From Candidatus Zixiibacteriota bacterium (GTDB taxonomy: Bacteria > Zixibacteria > MSB-5A5 > GN15 > FEB-12), in NCBI GenBank assembly GCA_030619345.1, contig JAUXBO010000199.1, forward strand, positions 1-5,196: a stretch of 5,196 nt of DNA, in the 5' to 3' direction. Made by a program: the position numbers and the translations under genes. The notes beneath the pieces were generated by a model. It saw only the letters and a program-made list of their open reading frames with translations, searched no databases and was not told where the DNA came from. How positions within the stretch are numbered: the stretch's first letter is position 1; each line of letters starts with the position of its first letter. Below are positions 1 through 5,196 of the stretch, in pieces.

Positions 1-785
1 ATCTGTCGCTGCATTATCAGAAAAATAATCAAAATAGGAACTACGGCCAGCGTGGAGCCAGCCATGAGATGCTGCCAGTCTATAGCCTGGTGTCCCTGAA
101 GCAGTGCCAGGGCTACCGGTAGAGTACGGACCGATTCAGATTGAGTTAGAATATAAGGGAACAAAAAAGAATTCCAATTCGTGAAAAAGACCTGTATAGC
201 CAAAACCGCCAAGGCCGGTTTGCAAAGCGGCATGACAATTCGGAATATTATTGTCATCTCCGAGGCACCGTCGACCCGCGCGGCTTCTTCCAGCGTTGGG
301 GGCAATGACTCGAGATACTGTTTAACCAGAAAGATGCCAATCGGATTGACCAGCCAGGGCAAAATGAGAGCATAGTAACTATCGTAAATGCCGGTCTTCA
401 GGCAGATCAAATATAGCGGTATGATTATTATGTGGGCCGGGATCATTAGTACGCCCACGATTGTCGCGAATACAAACTTGTTAGCAATCATGCGGTAACG
501 TGAAAGGGCGTACGCGACCATAAAACAGAACAGGATATTGGCAACAGTAACAACTACTCCAACAAAGATGGAATTGAACAGAAAAAGCCCCATGTTATTC
601 AGCTGAAACAGGTCCCAGAAATTACTCAATGTTATCGCCCCAACCAGCATATTCGAGAACGCCAGCCCGCTGCCGGATGGCATCATCGCCACTCGAAACA
701 TCCAGAGCAGCGGAAAGACCATAACGAGCAGAATAGAACTCAGAACTGCATAGTGAAGCGAGCGTTTGAGAACTGTTCCTACCAT
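1..785 (-). CDS. Carbohydrate ABC transporter permease, MalG-like (CUT1), 3' end cut by window
   Basis: Second inner-membrane permease of a binding-protein-dependent sugar importer; with its MalF-like partner it would form the translocation channel and dock an ATPase. Translating down from the ATG at 785-783 gives 261 uninterrupted residues to the window edge. Members are usually about 270-280 residues, so only the extreme C-terminus is missing. Hydrophobic segments lie near residues 10-30, 66-90, 101-125, 131-153, 188-202 and 242-258. The EAA loop is clear: EEAARVDGAS at 166-175 followed by FRIVMPLCKP at 181-190, the textbook ATPase-contact signature. The start overlaps the stop of the upstream permease by 7 bases (reading ATATGGTAG) and has a strong AAAGGAGG ribosome site 4 bases upstream, which fixes it. 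Fold and role are well supported; the substrate cannot be read from a permease. Confidence 0.95.
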   Translation of the reverse strand, partial: MVGTVLKRSLHYAVLSSILLVMVFPLLWMFRVAMMPSGSGLAFSNMLVGAITLSNFWDLFQLNNMGLFLFNSIFVGVVVTVANILFCFMVAYALSRYRMIANKFVFATIVGVLMIPAHIIIIPLYLICLKTGIYDSYYALILPWLVNPIGIFLVKQYLESLPPTLEEAARVDGASEMTIIFRIVMPLCKPALAVLAIQVFFTNWNSFLFPYILTQSESVRTLPVALALLQGHQAIDWQHLMAGSTLAVVPILIIFLIMQRQ

Positions 786-1648
786 ATAGCCTCCTTTCGC
801 CGGATAATGAAAAACTGGGCCAGCGAGAAGGCCAGAATGATTACGAAGAGAGCATAAGCTGCGGCGGACGCATAGCCAAGATCAAAGTGGGTCGTAAGGC
901 CGGTGTTGTATATGAAGTAGACCATCGTAGAAGTATCAAACTTCCCGGAGGTCATTACAAAAATCTCTACAAAAACCTGGAACGATTTTATGGAATTGAC
1001 CACAACGATAAACAGCATGACCGGTCTTAACAACGGGAGCGTAATCGAAAAAAACTTCCGGAACGATCCGGCGCCGCTTATTTCCGCGGCCTCGTATAAT
1101 TCTTCCGGGATTGCCTTGAGACCAGCCAAAAAAATCAGCATGTAGTAGCCGACCGACATCCAGACGTCCATGGCCATGATCGAGAACAAAGCTGTTGCAG
1201 AATCGAGAAGGAATCCGTTTTCAGGCGGGGATAATCCGATCATCTCAACCAGCAGCGCGATATAGCCTCCACGCTGGAGAAGATTAGTGAAGATCAGCGC
1301 GATTACGACCATCGATGTTATAGATGGTAGAAAAAATCCGGAACGGAATAAGGCGCGTCCTTTGAATCTACGATTTACCAGCAAGGCCAGCGCCAAAGAT
1401 AGAATAGTGGTAGCGGGAATGGTCACCGCCACAAACAGAGCCGTGTTTTTGAGTGATGAGAGAAACAGTGGATCACTAATCAAACGCGTGTAGTTTTCAA
1501 ACCCGATCCAATCGAAACCACTTGCTAAAAGCCGGTAATTGGTAAAACCAAGCACGAAAGAATAAATCACCGGGAAAAGCCAAAACAGACCAAAGATGAG
1601 AAGCCAGGGTAAAGTCAGCCAGAACCAATTCAGGCGTGACTGAAGCAT
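779..1648 (-). CDS. Carbohydrate ABC transporter permease, MalF-like (CUT1)
   Basis: First permease of the same importer, complete at 289 residues, normal for MalF-type proteins that lack the long periplasmic P2 insert of E. coli MalF. Hydrophobic segments lie near residues 9-34, 68-92, 106-124, 151-176, 207-228 and 259-282. The EAA loop reads EAAEISGAGS at 187-196 and continues to FSITLPLLRP at 200-209. It has Ser-Gly where the common form has Asp-Gly (compare VDGA in the partner), a mild variation. The start ATG at 1648-1646 shares one base with the TAA stop of the binding-protein gene (TAATG), with an AAGG ribosome site (1656-1659) 7 bases upstream. The tail overlaps the MalG-like start by 7 bases. 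This is the standard binding protein-MalF-MalG order. Assignment to the CUT1 family is secure; the sugar is unknown. Confidence 0.95.
   Translation of the reverse strand: MLQSRLNWFWLTLPWLLIFGLFWLFPVIYSFVLGFTNYRLLASGFDWIGFENYTRLISDPLFLSSLKNTALFVAVTIPATTILSLALALLVNRRFKGRALFRSGFFLPSITSMVVIALIFTNLLQRGGYIALLVEMIGLSPPENGFLLDSATALFSIMAMDVWMSVGYYMLIFLAGLKAIPEELYEAAEISGAGSFRKFFSITLPLLRPVMLFIVVVNSIKSFQVFVEIFVMTSGKFDTSTMVYFIYNTGLTTHFDLGYASAAAYALFVIILAFSLAQFFIIRRKEAIW
790..797 (-). promoter_or_regulatory. Strong Shine-Dalgarno for the MalG-like permease
   Basis: On the minus strand the bases read AAAGGAGG, followed by CTAT and then the ATG at 785. The site lies inside the last codons of the upstream permease gene. 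It is the strongest ribosome-binding site in the window, and it supports independent or re-initiated translation of the second permease despite the gene overlap. The 4-base spacer is on the short side. Confidence 0.75.
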
Positions 1649-2865
1649 TAGCGTGCCTTGATCGCTTCTATTTTTCTCTGGGCATCCAAAAGCGGTACCG
1701 CAATTTTGCCGGAACCAAATAGAGCCTCTTCGACTGCTTCTTCGATAAGACTCTCAATCTCAACCCAGTCGGGATCAACCGGAGGATGAGCCGCCAGGAC
1801 AACTTGTCGATTGAAAAGACTCAGGTGGGCATTGGAGCTAAAGTAAGGATCGCTCAGCGCCTCACTACTCGATGGAGTTGCAGAGTGGTTTGCCTTGCAG
1901 AACTTAATCTGATTTGCAGCCGAGGTTATGTGACGAATGAATTCCAGCGCCGCGCTCTTGTTAGGAGATGATTCCGAAACAGCGAGGTATTCGCCACCGA
2001 GGAAAGACTTGCCCGGATACTTGGGACCGGGAAACAGGGAGGTCGCGAAATTTATATCACGATTCTCGAGCGCAATTCTTTTGAGTAGCCAATCGCCGGA
2101 GATTACAAAGCCAATCTTGCCGTCGAGAAAGGCATCTTCGATTGCTCGTTGATTGCCAAGAAATCCGCAGCTATCATGCAGCTGCTTGTATTGGGTGAGC
2201 GCTTCGACACCGTAGGTAGAGGCCAGCACACAGTATTTGCCATCGTCTGAGAATAATTGTGCTCCAGAAGACCAGAAAAATGGCATGAACTTTTTGTACA
2301 GCCTGTGTTTCTCCGGGCTGTTTGAGCCCCAGCCATAAATATTTTTGCCGAGCTTGCTGACTTTAGTCGCAGCATCGTAGATATCAGAGAATTTGACCGG
2401 AACAAATGGTAAGCTATCGACTGCTTTTTCCACCAGGTCTTTGTTCCAGAAAATAACTCTCGTTCCAAGAAACCAGGGGCGGGCATAAATCTTGTTATTG
2501 TATTCAGCCAGACTCCAACCACGCATTCCGGATGAGTCCTTGGCAATGTCATCCGAGATATCGGCGAGATGCCCATTATCGGCAAACTGTGCAATCCAAT
2601 CCGAACCCAGTTCCAGAATATCGGGGGCGGTATTGCTGGCCATGGCAATCACGATTTTCTCGTGACCGTTGGACCAGGTGAGATCGGTCATGTTCACTTT
2701 TATGTCAGGATTCTGCTCCTCAAAATCAGCGACGATTTCCTGTAGGACCGGCTTGACGGTCGGGTCGGTCCAGAATTGCCACCATTCAAGGGTTGTCTCG
2801 GATCGCACGGAGATTGCAATTAAGCAAAATGTGGCTGTCAGCAATATTAATCTGGAGAGGCGCAT
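1648..2865 (-). CDS. Extracellular sugar-binding protein of an ABC importer (SBP family 1)
   Basis: Periplasmic or surface ligand receptor that delivers substrate to the two downstream permeases. With the ATG at 2865 it is 405 residues, the usual size for the family. Residues 1-22 form a signal peptide: basic MRLSR, a hydrophobic core, then VRS before Glu23, a plausible signal peptidase I site. Cys14 is not in a convincing lipobox, because Phe precedes it. The mature start TTLEWWQFW is typical. The family-typical stretch APDILELGSDWIAQF is at 80-94, GDWLLKRI at 257-264 and the C-terminal helix EIESLIEEAVEEALFG at 369-384. The frame extends upstream to a TTG at 2883, giving six more residues, but that codon has no ribosome site. 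The ATG at 2865 has GGAA (2872-2875) 6 bases upstream and starts directly at the signal peptide, so I prefer it. Family membership suggests an oligo- or monosaccharide, or possibly a glycerol-phosphate type ligand; this is not resolvable here. Confidence 0.93.
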   Translation of the reverse strand: MRLSRLILLTATFCLIAISVRSETTLEWWQFWTDPTVKPVLQEIVADFEEQNPDIKVNMTDLTWSNGHEKIVIAMASNTAPDILELGSDWIAQFADNGHLADISDDIAKDSSGMRGWSLAEYNNKIYARPWFLGTRVIFWNKDLVEKAVDSLPFVPVKFSDIYDAATKVSKLGKNIYGWGSNSPEKHRLYKKFMPFFWSSGAQLFSDDGKYCVLASTYGVEALTQYKQLHDSCGFLGNQRAIEDAFLDGKIGFVISGDWLLKRIALENRDINFATSLFPGPKYPGKSFLGGEYLAVSESSPNKSAALEFIRHITSAANQIKFCKANHSATPSSSEALSDPYFSSNAHLSLFNRQVVLAAHPPVDPDWVEIESLIEEAVEEALFGSGKIAVPLLDAQRKIEAIKAR

Positions 2866-2904
2866 ATTTATTTCCGTTTTCAATGGTTCTTATTGTTCTT
2901 CCCG

Positions 2905-2933
2905 AAATTGCCAACTCAATGGCGGTCTGTCAA
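2905..2933 (-). promoter_or_regulatory. Weak candidate promoter for the ABC operon
   Basis: The minus strand carries an exact TTGACA hexamer (2933-2928), then 17 bases, then CAATTT (2910-2905). The -35 match is perfect, but the -10 matches the TATAAT consensus poorly. The implied start site would leave a leader of about 30 bases before the ATG at 2865, a reasonable geometry. If the host uses a different sigma-factor consensus, this call may be meaningless. Confidence 0.25.
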
Positions 2934-2939
2934 ACAAAA

Positions 2940-2955
2940 TATGCCGATTGGCATA
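2940..2955. promoter_or_regulatory. 16-bp palindrome, candidate operator
   Basis: The bases read TATGCC-GATT-GGCATA, a perfect 6-bp inverted repeat around a 4-base centre. It lies 6 bases upstream (relative to leftward transcription) of the TTGACA hexamer and between the two divergent genes, where a transcription factor site for either or both operons would be expected. A looser partner, GCCA-N6-TGGC, lies at 2910-2923 in the same gap. Which regulator binds is unknown and none is encoded in the window. A chance palindrome of this length in one intergenic gap is uncommon but not negligible. Confidence 0.4.
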
Positions 2956-3024
2956 CCCTATCGATTTTGGCTGTCTTTTGTTTTTGTTGATTGCAGGCGG
3001 TCGAAACTCTCTTCTTATCTGCTA

Positions 3025-3846
3025 ATGAGTTTGATTCTAACCCTCATACCGCTTACTCAGCTACATTGGTTCGACCTCGAGCGTCTGCCTCTCTTTGTCA
3101 TATCAGTGATAGCTATCGCGATTGTATTGTTCACGACTTATAGTCGGCGCAGCCGTGAAAAATTCAAGATTCGCAAGATTGCTGGTATGGATGCGGTCGA
3201 AGATGCTATCGGGCGCGCCACCGAAATGGCCCGACCGGTACTGTTTACACCGGGCTGGGGAGGAGACATTCAACGACCGACCACGATAGCCTCGATGAAT
3301 TTTCTGTCTCACATTGCGCGAAAGACCGGAAGTTATGATTGTGAGTTGCTTTACCCGACTCACGACCCGGTAATAATGACGGTTGCACAGGAGGTTATTA
3401 AAGAGGCGTATGCACGGGCCGGGTACGTGGATCGCTATCGGGATAGCAACGTAACCTACGTGAGTTCATCCCAATTTGGATATGCGGCCGCCGTCGACGG
3501 GATGATCTCACGCAAAAAACCAGCCTCAATCTTTCTCTTGGGGACTTTTGAAGCGGAATCACTAATCCTTGCCGAAACCGGAAACTCAATCGGGGCCATT
3601 CAGATTGCCGGAACCGACTCTACCATTCAGCTTTCGTTTTTTATTGTTGCCTGCGATTACACTTTGATAGGGGAGGAGCTATTTGCGGCTTCGGGGTATC
3701 TTTCGCAAGACCCATCAATCCTCGCTTCGGTCAGGGCTCAGGATATTCTGAAACTGCTGATAGCTCTGTTTATTCTGGTTGCCGTGGTGGCGGCCACACT
3801 CGGCCAGGTAACTGACATCGCAACTGGCGACTGGTGGGTTTTCTGA
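3025..3846 (+). CDS. DUF6754-type membrane protein of unknown function
   Basis: I recognise this as a DUF6754-like protein from its characteristic stretches; its biochemical function is not known. From the ATG at 3025 it is 273 residues. A short hydrophobic start and a TM helix at 21-38 are followed by a basic linker (RRSREKFKIRK, 41-51), the conserved core at about 54-240, and a second TM helix at 241-260. Core landmarks are AIGRATEMARPVLFTPGWGG (61-80), DPVIMTVAQEVIKEAY (114-129), SQFGYAAAVDGM (149-160), GTFEAESLILAETG (173-186), GAIQIAGT (190-197) and ACDYTLIGEELFAAS (209-223). The acidic and glycine-rich motifs look like a ligand-binding fold. The frame is open upstream to an ATG at 2941 and a TTG at 2893, but none of the candidate starts has a visible ribosome site. 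I chose 3025 because it places the protein start near the first TM helix. The stop overlaps the next start by one base. Confidence 0.85.
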   Translation: MSLILTLIPLTQLHWFDLERLPLFVISVIAIAIVLFTTYSRRSREKFKIRKIAGMDAVEDAIGRATEMARPVLFTPGWGGDIQRPTTIASMNFLSHIARKTGSYDCELLYPTHDPVIMTVAQEVIKEAYARAGYVDRYRDSNVTYVSSSQFGYAAAVDGMISRKKPASIFLLGTFEAESLILAETGNSIGAIQIAGTDSTIQLSFFIVACDYTLIGEELFAASGYLSQDPSILASVRAQDILKLLIALFILVAVVAATLGQVTDIATGDWWVF

Positions 3847-4466
3847 TGGATCGTCGCTTAGCATTGACAGCCTGTTTCATTTTTGGAATTCTAATGTTCG
3901 CCCAGTATTTCTCCAGTCATCCTTTGGCCCGATCCGTCAATCTGGCCATACTCGAATATTGGCAGATAATTTTCGCATTTACGCTCTTGGTCGGAGTGGT
4001 GAGTTTCTTCAAGAATTCTGTGGTAGCAATGAAGAACAAAGAAGAGCGGCCCTACCGCATGATAGGATTGATCGGTCTGATCGGGATGCCAGCGTTAGCG
4101 CTAATCTGGGGCATACGAGCCGACACCCCATTCATGTGGATGTTCGAGAATGTGCAGGCGCCAATGCAGTCGACCGTCTTTGCGCTTTTGGCCTTTTTTG
4201 TGGCCTCAGCATCTTATCGCGGATTCCGAGCCCGCTCACTACAGGCCGCTATCCTACTGGGAGCGGCGGCTATAATCCTTTTGAGTCGTTCCCAACTGGG
4301 TGGAGTTTTTTCAGACGTGGTAACCCCGGTAGCGGACTGGGTTCGCAATTATCCCTCCATGTCAGCCCGAAGAGCCATCCTGATTGGGATTGGGCTGGGA
4401 TCACTAACGACTTCACTGCGCGTCATACTCGGCATTGAACGCACCTGGCTTGGTGGTAAACAGTGA
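3846..4466 (+). CDS. Integral membrane protein, companion of the DUF6754-type protein
   Basis: A 206-residue polytopic membrane protein of unknown function. Hydrophobic segments lie at about 5-22, 36-55, 72-90, 109-123, 132-147 and 176-195, suggesting six helices. The segments STVFALLAFFVASASYRGFR (109-128), ARRAILIGIGLGSL (174-187) and ILGIERTWLG (194-203) match what I remember of the second protein in DUF6754 clusters of uncultured bacteria. The ATG at 3846 shares one base with the preceding stop (TGATG) and has TGGTGGG (3832-3838) 7 bases upstream. A GTG at 3834 in the same frame would add four residues, but it lies inside that ribosome site, so it is less likely. The last four bases overlap the next gene. 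There are no catalytic motifs; a scaffold, channel or anchor partner for the two soluble-domain proteins is my inference from context. Confidence 0.8.
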   Translation: MDRRLALTACFIFGILMFAQYFSSHPLARSVNLAILEYWQIIFAFTLLVGVVSFFKNSVVAMKNKEERPYRMIGLIGLIGMPALALIWGIRADTPFMWMFENVQAPMQSTVFALLAFFVASASYRGFRARSLQAAILLGAAAIILLSRSQLGGVFSDVVTPVADWVRNYPSMSARRAILIGIGLGSLTTSLRVILGIERTWLGGKQ

Positions 4467-5196
4467 AAAAACTAGAGCCACGCCATTGGATTTTTATCGG
4501 ACTGTTTGTTCTTGTGGCAGCCGTCATGCTATTGGGAGTTGAGCTTGAGGTAGAGGTCAGTCCGGAAACCAAGAAGATGTATGACTACATCGAGAATCTT
4601 CCACCCGGCTCGACTTTGATGGTCTCGTTTGATCATGAGGCATCGTCTCTTCCGGAGATTCGCCCGATAGCCCTGGCCATCCTTCGACATGCGTTCTCCA
4701 AAGGACACAAACTAATTGGGCTGGCCCTGTTTGCCGAGGGGACCGTGATTGGGTATCGTATGATGGACCGGGTCGGGGCGGAATTCGGACGGGAATATGG
4801 AACAGACTATGCCTATCTCGGATTCAAACCACAGTACATTGCCGCTATTCTATCAATGGGAGAATCTGTTGAGCAGACTTTCCCGAAGGACTACCTCGGC
4901 AGACCATACAATGAGATTGAATTGATGCGTGGAATTTCCAACTATGATCAAGTTGCGGCTGTGATCTCAATAGCTGATGGTTCGCTAACAACCCACTGGA
5001 TAGAGTATGGGGCGGCACGCTATAATGTTGACATATTGGCCGGTGTAACGGCAGCGATGGTAACCACGTATGATCCGTACCTGGCATCCAATCAGATGCA
5101 GGCGATGGTCGGCGGTCTCCGCGGTGCTGCCGAATACGAAAAATTACTGGGGCGTCGAGGGTGTCGGTCTGAATGGTCAAGTCGGAGGCCAAGCGG
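4463..5196 (+). CDS. Membrane-anchored conserved protein of the DUF6754 cluster, partial, probable frameshift near its visible end
   Basis: Function unknown. The frame starts at GTG 4463, overlaps the previous stop by four bases (GTGA), has TGGTGG (4451-4456) 6 bases upstream, and stays open for 244 codons to the window edge. One TM helix (9-26) is followed by an acidic linker and a large soluble domain. Landmarks are LPPGSTLMVSFDHEASSLPE (46-65), AILRHAFSKGHKLIGLALF (72-90), EYGTDYAYLGFKPQ (111-124), TFPKDYLGRP (139-148), ELMRGISNYDQV (153-164), ARYNVDILAGVTAAM (185-199) and MVGGLRGAAEYEKLL (215-229). The alternating strand/helix pattern suggests an alpha/beta (Rossmann-like) fold. I recall the same motif series in third-position proteins of DUF6754 loci. 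After residue 230 the frame becomes Arg/Ser-rich and atypical, whereas the neighbouring frame reads GVEGVGLNGQVGGQA. An extra base in the GGGG at 5149-5152 would explain this. The C-terminus lies beyond the window. Confidence 0.75.
   Translation, partial: MKKLEPRHWIFIGLFVLVAAVMLLGVELEVEVSPETKKMYDYIENLPPGSTLMVSFDHEASSLPEIRPIALAILRHAFSKGHKLIGLALFAEGTVIGYRMMDRVGAEFGREYGTDYAYLGFKPQYIAAILSMGESVEQTFPKDYLGRPYNEIELMRGISNYDQVAAVISIADGSLTTHWIEYGAARYNVDILAGVTAAMVTTYDPYLASNQMQAMVGGLRGAAEYEKLLGRRGCRSEWSSRRPS

Larger units (their letters stand above)
2866..3024. other. Divergent intergenic control region
   Basis: About 159 bases separate the ABC operon (leftward) from the DUF6754 operon (rightward), so both promoters should lie here. 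The right half is a T-rich tract on the plus strand (about 2966-2990). No terminator-like hairpin with a U-run and no RNA gene is visible. Both open frames extend into this region through upstream TTG or ATG codons lacking ribosome sites, so its exact limits depend on the start choices made for the flanking genes. Confidence 0.6.

Noticed and set aside
2103..2648. 181-codon open frame on the minus strand inside the binding-protein gene
   Set aside because: It lies wholly within the well-supported solute-binding protein in another frame of the same strand, and its translation has no recognisable domain; it is a shadow frame.
2821..2830. Lipoprotein signal at Cys14 of the binding protein
   Set aside because: The residues before the cysteine (Ala-Thr-Phe) do not fit a lipobox, and the hydrophobic core continues past it to a better signal peptidase I site near residue 22.
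2991..3020. Possible rightward promoter TTGCAG, 18 bases, TTATCT
   Set aside because: The -10 match is weak and its position would place transcription initiation at about the ATG itself; it is only tenable if the message is leaderless, so I did not annotate it.
2893..3024. N-terminal extension of the DUF6754-type protein from the TTG at 2893 or ATG at 2941
   Set aside because: The added residues lack family resemblance and a ribosome site, and they cover the palindrome and presumed promoter region; the ATG at 3025 fits the membrane topology better, though the start remains uncertain.
2669..3025. 118-codon plus-strand frame spanning the start of the binding-protein gene and the intergenic gap
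   Set aside because: It is mostly antisense to the signal peptide region of the binding protein and has no ribosome site or recognisable protein features.
3959..4438. 159-codon plus-strand frame inside the six-helix membrane protein gene
   Set aside because: It starts without a ribosome site and gives a hydrophilic, composition-poor translation, while the overlapping frame has clear membrane helices and coupled gene junctions.
4845..5192. 115-codon minus-strand frame opposite the third gene
   Set aside because: It is antisense to a conserved coding frame, rich in Ser, His and Pro, with no domain signature or credible start context.

Overview
The window holds two divergently transcribed operons separated by a gap of about 160 bp. 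Base composition is moderate (about half GC by eye), coding is dense, and genes within each operon overlap by 1-7 bases. It looks like a bacterial chromosome segment. There are no mobile elements, repeats, RNA genes or CRISPR, so nothing marks it as a recently acquired island. The host cannot be named from this sequence. From memory, clusters with a DUF6754-type protein plus two companion membrane proteins occur in Chloroflexi and in uncultured phyla such as Zixibacteria, Eisenbacteria and Latescibacteria, so an uncultured environmental lineage of that kind is a reasonable guess and no more.

Left part, minus strand (positions 2865 down to 1): a three-gene carbohydrate-type ABC importer of the CUT1/maltose class. 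It is read in the order extracellular solute-binding protein (2865-1648), MalF-like permease (1648-779), MalG-like permease (785-1, lacking only about its last 10-20 residues). The junctions are a 1-base TAATG overlap and a 7-base overlap, so the genes are almost certainly co-transcribed and translationally coupled. No ATPase (MalK/MsmK/UgpC type) is present here; it may lie beyond position 1 or elsewhere in the genome.

Centre (2866-3024): the divergent control region. It holds a 16-bp palindrome (2940-2955) and a perfect TTGACA-type -35 hexamer pointing toward the ABC operon, though without a convincing -10.

Right part, plus strand (3025 to the window end): three tightly coupled genes of an uncharacterised membrane system. 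First is a DUF6754-type protein with a TM segment near each end of a conserved core. Second is a six-helix-like integral membrane protein. Third is a protein with one N-terminal anchor and a large conserved soluble domain, cut by the window end. Junctions are TGATG (1-base overlap) and GTGA (4-base overlap), each preceded by the same TGGTGG purine-rich stretch. I recognise all three as members of a recurrent uncharacterised cluster, but no biochemical function can be assigned. This trio is the most interesting content. The third gene also shows an apparent frameshift near 5149-5152, about 45 bases before the window edge.
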